34,669 bases of DNA, taken from positions 1 to 34,669 of the forward strand of contig JBKEAN010000029.1 of assembly GCA_047972415.1 (NCBI GenBank), in the 5' to 3' direction. The position numbers were made by a program, and so were the translations under genes. Below are positions 6,955 through 13,811 of this stretch, in pieces. Numbering within the stretch: the first letter of the stretch is position 1; each line of letters opens with the position of its first letter. The stretch comes from Mangrovibacterium sp047972415. Its GTDB lineage: Bacteria; Bacteroidota; Bacteroidia; Bacteroidales; Prolixibacteraceae. The notes under the pieces were generated by a model. The model ran no database searches. It had not been told where the DNA came from and saw only the letters and a list, made by a program, of their open reading frames with translations.

Positions 6955-7650
6955 ATGACATCAATAAAAGATAGAATATTAGAAATATCTGATTTTAAAG
7001 AAGATAATAGAGAAACTTTTTTTGAGAAGATAGGCTCCTCATATAGTAATTATAGAGGTAGAAGCAAACTTTCAGCTCCAAGTGCAGATGTTCTTGTTGA
7101 AATTTCAACAAAGTATCCAGACATCAACCCAACTTGGCTCCTGACCGGCGAGGGGAGTATGTTAAAGGAAGTGGGGCCGGTAAGGCCCCAGCAGGTGTTT
7201 CCGCTAAAAACCGATAACCCGCTGGGCCAACAGCTCATACCCATTTATAACCTCGAGGCATCGGCAGGCCTGGTAAGCTTGTTCCAGCACTATGCCGATG
7301 TTACCCCCATCGACCACCTCAGCATACCCAACCTGCCCAAGTGCGATGGCGCCATTTTTATTACCGGCGATAGCATGTACCCACTGCTAAAAAGCGGCGA
7401 TATTGTTGTTTACAAAGAAATTAACGACATACGCAACAACATCTTTTGGGGCGAAATGTACCTGGTAAGCATCGATGTGGAGGGTGAGGAGTACGTGGCT
7501 GTAAAGTACATCCAGCGCTCGGATAAGGGCGATGAGTACATTACCCTGGCCAGCCAAAACCAGCACCACGCACCCAAAGATGTGAGGCTGGCAAGTGTGC
7601 GGGCTATGGCTATTATTAAGGCATCGGTGCGCATCAATGCCATGCGCTAA
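6955..7650 (+). CDS. C1-type phage repressor, HTH plus S24 (LexA-like) peptidase
   Basis: From ATG 6955 the product has 231 residues; in-frame codons back to 6886 would read through the operator and are unlikely to be translated. Residues 1-70 resemble the Bacteroidota C1-type DNA-binding domain, ending in the typical NPTWLLTGEGSML. Residues 95-225 form an S24/LexA-type domain with catalytic Ser140 (ITGDSMYPLL) and Lys184 (YVAVKYIQR). Ala104-Gly105 in LEASAGLV is a plausible self-cleavage site. Such repressors maintain lysogeny and are cleaved after DNA damage with RecA. The gene points away from the lytic operon toward the prophage end, as the repressor does in Mu. The 5' part to about 7135 is far more AT-rich than the rest, suggesting domain exchange. 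Confidence 0.88.
   Translation: MTSIKDRILEISDFKEDNRETFFEKIGSSYSNYRGRSKLSAPSADVLVEISTKYPDINPTWLLTGEGSMLKEVGPVRPQQVFPLKTDNPLGQQLIPIYNLEASAGLVSLFQHYADVTPIDHLSIPNLPKCDGAIFITGDSMYPLLKSGDIVVYKEINDIRNNIFWGEMYLVSIDVEGEEYVAVKYIQRSDKGDEYITLASQNQHHAPKDVRLASVRAMAIIKASVRINAMR
7094..7111. promoter_or_regulatory. operator O2: second copy of the palindrome inside the repressor gene
   Basis: TTGTTGAAATTTCAACAA is an 18-bp perfect palindrome containing the same 16-bp core (7095-7110) as the upstream operator. The centres are exactly 180 bp apart, about 17 turns of B-DNA, which would place both on the same helical face. It lies in the codons for LVEIST, about 140 bp into the repressor reading frame. Confidence 0.65.
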
Positions 7651-7781
7651 AACCTACCAATTGTACCGTTTTCAGGCACTTATTTCCGCTTTTTCAGTTT
7701 TTTATTTGGTGTTTTTTCAGCGTTTTCGGGGCTTTTGGCTTATTTGTCAGTTAGTTAGCCTGTAAAAAACAGCGTTTGGCA

Positions 7782-7845
7782 TGTCATAACACCCCACCCA
7801 AACGGGGTATTTTATGCCCCAAACGGGGTTCAACCTGTCATAACA
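7782..7845. repeat. paired direct repeats (10 bp and 12 bp)
   Basis: TGTCATAACA occurs at 7782-7791 and 7836-7845. Between them CCCAAACGGGGT occurs at 7797-7808 and 7818-7829, 21 bp apart (two helical turns). The layout is nested: A-B-B-A. These look like protein-binding sites, possibly transposase end sites or an enhancer, but this is inference from arrangement only. Confidence 0.6.
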
Positions 7846-7878
7846 GTCCTGTTTTGTGGCTGTTTTTTTATGGTGTTT

Positions 7879-7914
7879 TGTCCCCCTAAGTGTCCCCCTA
7901 AGTGTCCCCCTAAC
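7879..7914. repeat. three tandem 12-bp repeats, TGTCCCCCTAAG
   Basis: Three head-to-tail units lie at 7879-7890, 7891-7902 and 7903-7914; the last has a C instead of the final G. There are no spacers, so this is not a CRISPR. The location between the repressor gene and the presumed prophage end makes transposase or repressor binding possible. Confidence 0.75.
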
Positions 7915-8367
7915 CATTTTTTACAAAAACGGGTGTTTTCACAACTACGGGGCAAAATGGGCTGTTTTTGGGCGGCAAAACCGGGGGCGTAAGGTGTTGC
8001 CCATGCAGGTTGGTTTGGGCATGTTTGCGCCCGCCTACCAGCCCCGCAAATGGCCGCCGCTGTTGGGCTTTCGCCTTGCCTGCAAACACAAAAAAAGCCC
8101 CCGTAGGAGCTGGCGCCGGTACTTATTGGCCCACTATGCGGGGCCGCCGGTAGTTATTGGTGTGTAAAAGGAAGTTTATACCCCGTTTTAGGGAAGATAA
8201 GCGGTAGTTTTTGGAAGTTTTGCACAATTCGTTTTGTAGCCGTTCTTGGTTCTCTTAGGCTTTCTTGTGCTTGTAACTCGCTGGTTTCGTTCTTGTTCTG
8301 TTCCTATTTTCTATGCGTTGTGTCCGGTTGTTGTTTTGTACACTTCGATGTGCCCCTTATACTGCCT

Positions 8368-8392
8368 AAAAAAAGCTGCCGAAGCAGCTTTT
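8368..8392 (-). terminator. Rho-independent terminator of the secreted-protein gene
   Basis: A 9-bp perfect stem (AAAAGCTGC / GCAGCTTTT at 8371-8379 and 8384-8392) with a CGAA loop is followed on the minus strand by a run of T. It sits 6 bp after the stop of the minus-strand gene at 8399. It therefore marks host sequence and gives a right-hand limit for the prophage end. Confidence 0.85.
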
Positions 8393-8398
8393 CGAGTT

Positions 8399-9235
8399 TT
8401 ATTGTTTTTGAAGTGTAATTACTTCTTTAGCATCACCTCCCGAGATGGAGATTTTCAATTCGTCGCCGGTTTCTTTGGCAACACCTGTCCATTGGGTTTT
8501 ATCGGGTTTTGTCCACTCAACCGTGTAAATTCCCGGAATATCAGATGATTGAAGTTTGGCAATAACCTGAAGCTTTTCGTAACCCAATTTGTCGCTATTC
8601 AAAATTACCAGATTTCGTTCGTTGTTCACACTCGTGTAGTCAACCAGGTATTTTTCATTGAAATAAATATTTCCGGGTTTGTACTCTATGGCATTTCCTT
8701 CCGAATCGGTAACGGCAGTAATGGTGGTAACCGGCGCTATTACCGAAACTTCGCTCACCGAAACAGCCGGGGCAGCCGGAGCCGTAGGTGCAGCAACCAC
8801 TGGTGCAGTAGCTTGTAAGGTAGCAGTGTACTGAACCTCTGGCAGAGCCTCGAAATCTTTCAATGCATCGGCAATGGCTTCGGCATAGCCAGTCCTGAAT
8901 TCCTTCGATAGACCAGTTCCCACCGTCGACCAAACCACCCGGTTTGTACAATCCCTAAATTCAATCGCAATTTTATTTTTCAACATCGAGCTTTCCTTCT
9001 CCATGTACACAATCAGCGCGTCGCAATAGTCGGCCGGGCGCTCCACTGTTTCAAAAACACTTTTTATCGACTTGTCATTCAATTTTTTTTGCAAGCTCGA
9101 ACTAACGCCGTAAGGATCAATTCCTTTACCAATTCCCGGAACGTTTATCGGGATAATAACATATTTATAAGTTGACTGTGCCTGTACTACGACGATGGCA
9201 AGCAGGAAGGCAAATAAAAACGAAAGTCTTTTCAT
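8399..9235 (-). CDS. secreted protein of unknown function
   Basis: 278 residues with a clear Sec signal peptide (MKRLSFLFAFLLAIVVVQAQ, cleavage probably after AQA or nearby). The mature N-terminal part (about 20-130) reads YKYVIIPINVPGIGKGIDPYG, then FRDCTNRVVWSTVGTGLSKE. It resembles periplasmic proteins that compute a per-copy parameter and end in an AIADALKDFEAL helix. An Ala/Pro/Val-rich linker (about 140-170) leads to a beta-rich C-terminal domain (GNIYFNEKYLVDYTSVNNER, then SDIPGIYTVEWTK). I do not recognise the family. It is a single-gene unit with its own terminator, divergent from hemH. Confidence 0.75.
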   Translation of the reverse strand: MKRLSFLFAFLLAIVVVQAQSTYKYVIIPINVPGIGKGIDPYGVSSSLQKKLNDKSIKSVFETVERPADYCDALIVYMEKESSMLKNKIAIEFRDCTNRVVWSTVGTGLSKEFRTGYAEAIADALKDFEALPEVQYTATLQATAPVVAAPTAPAAPAVSVSEVSVIAPVTTITAVTDSEGNAIEYKPGNIYFNEKYLVDYTSVNNERNLVILNSDKLGYEKLQVIAKLQSSDIPGIYTVEWTKPDKTQWTGVAKETGDELKISISGGDAKEVITLQKQ

Positions 9236-9686
9236 GTTGAATAATTAGTACTTTAATTAACGATAATAAACGGAAAACTGTCCGTTTGTCTGAAATTCCC
9301 GGCAAATGAGCGTTTACCCTACAAAAAAGCGACTAGCTGTCGGGATCGAACGTGCCAAGCTACTAATTTTTTCAGTTTAAAACGAAGAAACTGGTACTGA
9401 AATCATCTATTTTTAGCATTCAAAAATAGTCATCGACAGGCGTTCTGGTGAAATGGAACCGGATAAAAGCTGTATTATTGAACTGGCTAAAAACAAAGGC
9501 GAATTGAGGCCGCTACCGGGAAAAGCATTCTGTTTGTTTGAATGTTTCTGCTACGAGTGATAAACCGCCTAACGCAAAAACTTGTTTATGTGCTACGCCG
9601 GGTTATTTTCTGGCTATTGAAAAAGTTTATAAATACAATTCCATCGTACGTGACAAAGATTAAATGGAAATTAAATTTTTATACAA
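9236..9686. other. intergenic region upstream of hemH
   Basis: About 450 bases between divergent genes. No RNA gene or repeat was seen. The sequence is AT-rich and should hold the promoters of both flanking genes, but no perfect TAnnTTTG box with a good -33 element was found for hemH. A 35-codon frame at 9453-9560 is reported separately. Confidence 0.5.
9453..9560 (+). CDS. possible 35-residue Cys-containing small protein
   Basis: ATG 9453 to TGA 9560 encodes MEPDKSCIIELAKNKGELRP, continuing to an end with FCLFECFCYE. It has four cysteines in 35 residues. It lies in the otherwise empty stretch before hemH and is co-directional with it. No family was recognised and no strong ribosome-binding site is seen, so it may be a chance frame or a gene remnant. 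Confidence 0.2.
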   Translation: MEPDKSCIIELAKNKGELRPLPGKAFCLFECFCYE

Positions 9687-10790
9687 ATGAAGAAAAGCGG
9701 AGTGCTGGTCGTAAACCTGGGAACGCCCAACACGTACGATAAAAAGGACGTGGCTGTGTACCTGCGCGAGTTCCTGATGGACGGACGTGTTATTGATATT
9801 GAGTACTGGAAACGCTGGATGCTTGTTAACCTGATTATAGTTCCCTTTCGCGCCCCAAAAGTGGCGGTTGAATATAAAAAGCTCTGGCTCGAAAAGGGTT
9901 CGCCACTCCTGGTTTACGGTCGCGAACTGGTTGAAAAGCTAAACCAGAGGTTTGGCGATAGCGTGGCGGTTGAGCTGGCCATGCGCTACCAAAACCCGTC
10001 AATCCGGGCGGGCCTGGAGAAATTACGCCAGGCATCGGTAGAGCGTATCCTTATTTTTCCGCTGTTTCCGCAATACGCCTCGGCCACAACAGGTTCGGTG
10101 GCCGAAAAGGTGATGGAACTGGTGTCGGGATGGAACGTCATTCCAAACATTCAGTTTATAAACAGTTACCACGACAATGTCCCCTATATTGGAAATTTTG
10201 CCGATAAAGTTGGCGCCGATATTGCCAAACACCAGCCCGACCACATCCTGTTCAGTTACCACGGTATTCCCGAGCGCCACCTCGACAATATGAACGAGTG
10301 CGGAGCCGTGTATTGCGACCGTTGCACGGATGGCTCGTGTAAACAAGGCAACAAACGGCCTTATTGCTACCGTTCAGCCTGTTTCGAAACATCGCGGCTG
10401 ATTGCCGAAAAACTGCACCTGCCCGAGGCGAAGTACACTACTTCGTTCCAAAGTAGGCTGGGTAAAGACACCTGGATTATGCCTTACACCGATGTCACGA
10501 TTGAAACCCTGGCCCAAAAAGGAATAAAAAACCTGCTGGTGGTTTCGCCGTCGTTTGTGGCCGACTGTCTGGAAACAACCCTCGAAATCGGGCATCAATA
10601 CAAGGAACTTTTCCTCAAAAAGGGTGGTTCTAAATTCAACTTTACCGAAAGCCTGAACTCGGACGATGCCTGGGTGGATACCATTTATAATTTACTGCTC
10701 AACGAAATGAACAAGTGCAGCGAAGAAGGGTCGCCGGGTGGAACAACTACCCGGCTGACTGACTTCAATGCGTTGACCAGCACGAATTGA
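9687..10790 (+). CDS. hemH: ferrochelatase
   Basis: Inserts ferrous iron into protoporphyrin IX in the last step of protoporphyrin-dependent heme synthesis. The 367-residue product starts with the family's GVLVVNLGTP and has the metal-site His192 in SYHGIPERH and the acidic Glu296 in VADCLETTLEI. Between them, at about residues 203-232, is a Cys-rich insertion with Cys at 205, 210, 213, 218, 227 and 232. An internal Cys segment like this is known from ferrochelatases that bind a [2Fe-2S] cluster, as in Myxococcus; cluster binding here is inferred. The C-terminal 30 residues (SEEGSPGGTTTRLTDFNALT) are Ser/Thr-rich and probably disordered. No membrane segment. rpiA follows 96 bp later on the same strand. 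Confidence 0.95.
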   Translation: MKKSGVLVVNLGTPNTYDKKDVAVYLREFLMDGRVIDIEYWKRWMLVNLIIVPFRAPKVAVEYKKLWLEKGSPLLVYGRELVEKLNQRFGDSVAVELAMRYQNPSIRAGLEKLRQASVERILIFPLFPQYASATTGSVAEKVMELVSGWNVIPNIQFINSYHDNVPYIGNFADKVGADIAKHQPDHILFSYHGIPERHLDNMNECGAVYCDRCTDGSCKQGNKRPYCYRSACFETSRLIAEKLHLPEAKYTTSFQSRLGKDTWIMPYTDVTIETLAQKGIKNLLVVSPSFVADCLETTLEIGHQYKELFLKKGGSKFNFTESLNSDDAWVDTIYNLLLNEMNKCSEEGSPGGTTTRLTDFNALTSTN

Positions 10791-10886
10791 AGAACTGAGC
10801 AGTTTTTACAGTTTTTTATGGTGCAGCCCGGGGTTTTGCTTAAATTTGACATTCGAAACAAAGCCTTTAAATCACGTAAGTTAAAA

Positions 10887-11552
10887 ATGAATCCAAAACA
10901 ACTGGTTGGCGAAAAGGCCACCGAATATATCAAAAACGGGATGGTAGTCGGTTTGGGAACCGGCTCAACAGCCTATTTTGCCATTCAAAAAATAGGGAAA
11001 ATGGTGAGCGATGGGTTGAAAATAAAGGGGGTCCCCACGTCGAAAGCCACCGAACAAATGGCCCGCGAACTAAACATTCCTTTGCTGAGAATGGACGAAG
11101 TGACTTCGATTGACCTGACCATTGATGGGGCTGACGAGTTTGACCGGAACAAGCAACTCATAAAAGGCGGCGGCGGCGCCCTGCTGCGCGAAAAAATTGT
11201 GGCCTCAATTACCAAATTCTACATCTGCATTGCCGATCACAACAAAAAATCGGATTACCTGGGAAGTTTTCCGCTACCGGTTGAAGTGACCCCTTTTGCC
11301 TGGGAAGTAACCCGTATGCAACTGGCACAACTGGGCTGCGAACCAAAGCTTCGGACAACGGGCGGTGCCATGTTTATTACCGATAACGGCAATTACATTA
11401 TCGACTGCAAATTTGAACGGATTGATAATCCTGTGGAGCTGAACCTGAAATTGAACCAGCTTCCGGGTGTGGTGGAGAATGGCTTGTTTGTGAACATAGC
11501 CAATATAATTATTTGCAATACGCCGGAGGGCGAACTGAAAGTGATTGACTAA
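10887..11552 (+). CDS. rpiA: ribose-5-phosphate isomerase A
   Basis: Interconverts ribose 5-phosphate and ribulose 5-phosphate in the non-oxidative pentose phosphate pathway. The 222-residue product has the phosphate-binding GLGTGSTA at 22-29, catalytic-region Asp80 and Asp83 (IDGADEFD), Lys93 and Glu102 (KGGGGALLREK). These are one position off the E. coli numbering (81, 84, 94, 103). The frame is open from 10818, but ATG 10887 gives the standard N-terminus MNPKQLVGEKA, so it is preferred. It lies downstream of hemH on the same strand with a 96-bp gap, so co-transcription is possible but not certain. A terminator follows. Confidence 0.95.
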   Translation: MNPKQLVGEKATEYIKNGMVVGLGTGSTAYFAIQKIGKMVSDGLKIKGVPTSKATEQMARELNIPLLRMDEVTSIDLTIDGADEFDRNKQLIKGGGGALLREKIVASITKFYICIADHNKKSDYLGSFPLPVEVTPFAWEVTRMQLAQLGCEPKLRTTGGAMFITDNGNYIIDCKFERIDNPVELNLKLNQLPGVVENGLFVNIANIIICNTPEGELKVID

Positions 11553-11624
11553 ACTGTGCCGCCCACAAAAGCAAGTGCATCAATAGGAATCCTAAAAAAT
11601 GTCCTCCAGGTTCTTTTCAGTATC

Positions 11625-11656
11625 AACCGGTATTTTATTGTTCACCGGTTTTTTTT
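11625..11656 (+). terminator. Rho-independent terminator after rpiA
   Basis: Stem AACCGGT (11625-11631) pairs with ACCGGTT (11644-11650) across a 12-base loop and is followed by six more T. It lies about 70 bases after the rpiA stop. Confidence 0.8.
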
Positions 11657-11679
11657 ACGAATTACAACTATTTACAAAA

Positions 11680-11721
11680 GCAAAAAAGACAAAGGAACCA
11701 TCGTTGCTTTGTCTTTTTTGC
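11680..11721. terminator. bidirectional terminator between rpiA and the epimerase gene
   Basis: A perfect 15-bp inverted repeat, GCAAAAAAGACAAAG (11680-11694) and CTTTGTCTTTTTTGC (11707-11721), has a 12-base loop and A/T runs inside both arms. It lies 21 bp after the stop of the convergent epimerase gene and can terminate transcripts from both directions. Confidence 0.85.
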
Positions 11722-11742
11722 TTTAATCTCAGTCTTCCGTTT

Positions 11743-12873
11743 TTACTTCACCGAAAACTTATAAATTGTTGTCGATCGCAAAGTTTCACCCGGTTTTACA
11801 ATCGTAGTCGGGAAATTGGCATGGTTGGGCGAATCGGGGTAGTGCTGTGTTTCCAGGCACATGCCGGTGCGAAAATCAAAAGGTTTTCCGTATTTGCCAA
11901 CAATTGTACCATCCTGGAAATTACCCGAATAAAACTGGATGGCCGGCTCCGTAGTGTACACTTCCATATAACGTCCCGATTCCGGTTCGTACACGCTGCA
12001 AGCAAAAGTCATTTCGCCGGCAGTTTGGTCTTTGTTTAAAATGAAGTTGTGGTCGTAGCCTTTGCCGTAAACCATAGGTTGGTAAGTCGATGCGATGCGT
12101 TCGCCAACGGTGTGCGGGGCTGTAAAGTCCATGTCGGTACCTTTAATCGAAGCAATTTCGCCGGTTGGGATCAGCAGCGAGTCGATTACCGAGGTCGAGT
12201 CGGAAGCAATTACCATCACATGTCCCAAAATATCGCCGTTGCCTTCGCCTTTCAGGTTAAAATAGGCATGATTGGTTAGGTTGAAGGGACAAGCCTTATC
12301 GGTTGTTGCTTCGTAATCAATTTTCATTTCATTATTGTCAGTCAGGGTGTAAATTACTTTTACCTCCTTGTTTCCGGGAAAGCCAAACTCGCCATCGGGG
12401 CTTTGGATTGTCATTGTCACAGCCTGCCCATCGTCGGTGGCTTGTTCGGTTGCGTCCCAAACCCGGTTTTTAAACCCGATGGGGCCGTTGTGCAAACAGT
12501 TGCCGTGGTCGTTTGCCGGAAGCTGGTAAGTGGCGCTGTCGATGGTAAAGGTGGCATGTCCGATTCGGTTGGCATAGGGACCGATAATGGCTCCGTACTC
12601 GTTTTTCAGGCTTAGATAATCCTGAATGGATTTGAACCCCAGGTTCACATCGGCCATTTCGCCGTTTTTACCGGGTGCAAAAATCGAAACAATTTTAGCG
12701 CCATAGTTGGTAATGGCTACCTGCATACCATTGGTATTTTCCAACACGTACAGGCTGGTTTGTTTGCCGTCCACGGTCGTTTCAAAATCGGCTTTGGTGT
12801 ACGGCATCAATTCTTTTTTGGCCGGAGTACAGGCAAACGCCAACGCCAAAAACAGAAACGGTAATTTTTTCAT
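11743..12873 (-). CDS. aldose 1-epimerase (galactose mutarotase), lipoprotein form
   Basis: Interconverts alpha and beta anomers of aldoses. The 376-residue product begins with a lipoprotein signal (MKKLPFLFLALAFAC, lipid-bearing Cys15), so it acts in the periplasm or on the outer membrane rather than in the cytoplasm. Family residues are visible: NRIG (102-105), the HNG at 128, catalytic acid His202 in TNHAYFNL, the YDHNF at about 273, and catalytic base Glu341 in CLETQHYPDSPN. Lipid-anchored mutarotases are common in Bacteroidota and are usually linked to breakdown of external carbohydrate. No polysaccharide-utilisation genes are adjacent here. Confidence 0.92.
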   Translation of the reverse strand: MKKLPFLFLALAFACTPAKKELMPYTKADFETTVDGKQTSLYVLENTNGMQVAITNYGAKIVSIFAPGKNGEMADVNLGFKSIQDYLSLKNEYGAIIGPYANRIGHATFTIDSATYQLPANDHGNCLHNGPIGFKNRVWDATEQATDDGQAVTMTIQSPDGEFGFPGNKEVKVIYTLTDNNEMKIDYEATTDKACPFNLTNHAYFNLKGEGNGDILGHVMVIASDSTSVIDSLLIPTGEIASIKGTDMDFTAPHTVGERIASTYQPMVYGKGYDHNFILNKDQTAGEMTFACSVYEPESGRYMEVYTTEPAIQFYSGNFQDGTIVGKYGKPFDFRTGMCLETQHYPDSPNHANFPTTIVKPGETLRSTTIYKFSVK

Positions 12874-13228
12874 GGGATTTGTTTTAATTTAAGTATGAAT
12901 TATTTTCTTTTTGGTTCAGAACAGTAACTTGTCCGTGCAAATTTAAACATAACAAAGGTTGAAAATACTATTAATATCAACAAAGTTTAACTACGGTTAT
13001 TGATGTCCTTTTTTAGTGTTTAAAAACAACAAAATAGGCAAATAAACCAATTTCATTCGCTTTGTTACCATTACAAGTTTAAGCTTGGTTTTGCTCACTA
13101 TTCTACAGCTATTCCTTCTGTTTTAATGGTGTTGTTTTGTTAATAATCTCAAATTCAGGTTTGTTTTTTTCGGAAAGATGAACCTGTTTCTCTTTTAAAT
13201 CGTTTATACTTGCAGCATCAAAACAATT
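12874..13228. other. AT-rich intergenic region between divergent genes
   Basis: 355 bases upstream of both the epimerase gene (minus) and the metal-efflux locus (plus). It holds poly-A/T stretches and candidate -7 boxes at 12938-12945 (minus) and 13205-13212 (plus, TATACTTG, one mismatch). No gene is supported; a minus-strand frame from 13543 to 13109 is antisense to the HYC_CC_PP gene. Confidence 0.5.
12938..12945 (-). promoter_or_regulatory. candidate -7 box for the epimerase gene
   Basis: On the minus strand TAAATTTG matches the Bacteroidota -7 consensus TAnnTTTG, 64 bases before the start codon. A -33 TTG at the usual distance was not clear, so the call is tentative. Confidence 0.35.
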
Positions 13229-13624
13229 ATGATCCGGAAAATAAGCCATATTGCCATCGCACTTTTGTTTACTGTACTCACAGTAGGCTTTACGGTGTCG
13301 CGTCATTTTTGTGGCGATTCGCTGGTGGCTGTGTCGGTGTTTTCTGCATCCGGCACCACTTGTTCGGGTACCGATTCGGCCTGCGATATGGGCGATTGCT
13401 GCCACAACGAGGATAACGTAGTCCAGTTTCATCAGGACTATACCAATCCCTTGGTGTTGGAACACGTTTCGTTTATTCCGGTTTTGTTGCAAGTTTTTAC
13501 CTTCGATTTGGCCTTTGTGACCGACGAGAAGTCCCAAATACATAACCCGATTGTACGGGCTAACGCGCCACCCCCCAGGGATGTAAGCAGTGTTCTTTCC
13601 ATAATACAGGTTTACCGTTTATGA
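13229..13624 (+). CDS. HYC_CC_PP family small protein
   Basis: 131 residues with an N-terminal hydrophobic signal or anchor (ISHIAIALLFTVLTVGFTVS). It has the motif set that names this Bacteroidota family: a HFC at 26-28 (the H-Y/F-C motif), a Cys pair CC at 57-58 with nearby Cys45 and Cys52, and APPPRD near residue 112. The middle has a hydrophobic strand-like part (FIPVLLQVFTFDLAF). Such proteins are often encoded beside cation-efflux genes, and the Cys/His set suggests metal handling in the periplasm, but their biochemical role is not established. It precedes the efflux pump gene by 187 bp and is probably regulated with it. Confidence 0.8.
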   Translation: MIRKISHIAIALLFTVLTVGFTVSRHFCGDSLVAVSVFSASGTTCSGTDSACDMGDCCHNEDNVVQFHQDYTNPLVLEHVSFIPVLLQVFTFDLAFVTDEKSQIHNPIVRANAPPPRDVSSVLSIIQVYRL

Positions 13625-13811
13625 TTTAGTTTGAAGTGGCTTCAGTTGCAATTCTGCGCTGAAGTGCCTTATTGTATCTGTTCGGTTCGCAGCCGGATGG
13701 ATCGGAAGTGAAAGCAATCGGAAACGATTGAATGCAATGGAAGTTCTGACTATATGACTGTATTCAACTTCTTTCAACTTCTCTCAACATTCTCTGTTTA
13801 AACTATCATAA
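13625..13811. promoter_or_regulatory. leader region of the efflux operon with short tandem repeats
   Basis: 187 non-coding bases between the HYC_CC_PP gene and the pump gene. Just ahead of the pump start lie two perfect 10-bp units TTCAACTTCT (13763-13772, 13773-13782) and a degenerate third (13783-13792). These could be regulator-binding sites or only low-complexity sequence. No terminator was seen, so read-through from the upstream gene is possible. Confidence 0.35.

Larger units (their letters stand above)
7651..8364. other. non-coding stretch holding the prophage terminus
   Basis: No convincing gene is present in these 714 bases. The frames found here are built from repeats and carry no domain. 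By analogy with Mu, where the repressor gene is followed by the element's end and its transposase-binding sites, the prophage terminus should lie here, since the next gene and its terminator (from 8368) look like host sequence. Mu-type elements end in 5'-TG...CA-3', so on this strand the end should read CA. Examples are TGCACA ending at 8226 and TGTACA ending at 8342, but I cannot choose between these or other CA dinucleotides. Confidence 0.55.

Noticed and set aside
7879..7914. CRISPR-like repeat array
   Set aside because: The 12-bp units abut with no spacers and no cas gene is present.
7856..8167. Plus-strand 103-residue frame
   Set aside because: Its N-terminal part (VPLSVPLSVPL) is just the translated TGTCCCCCTAAG repeats, and the rest is low-complexity with no domain.
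8246..8548. Plus-strand 100-residue frame across the junction
   Set aside because: It runs through the terminator hairpin and overlaps the secreted-protein gene antisense; no domain seen.
13109..13543. Minus-strand 144-residue frame
   Set aside because: Antisense to the HYC_CC_PP gene, which has a signal peptide and all family motifs; the minus-strand product shows no domain.
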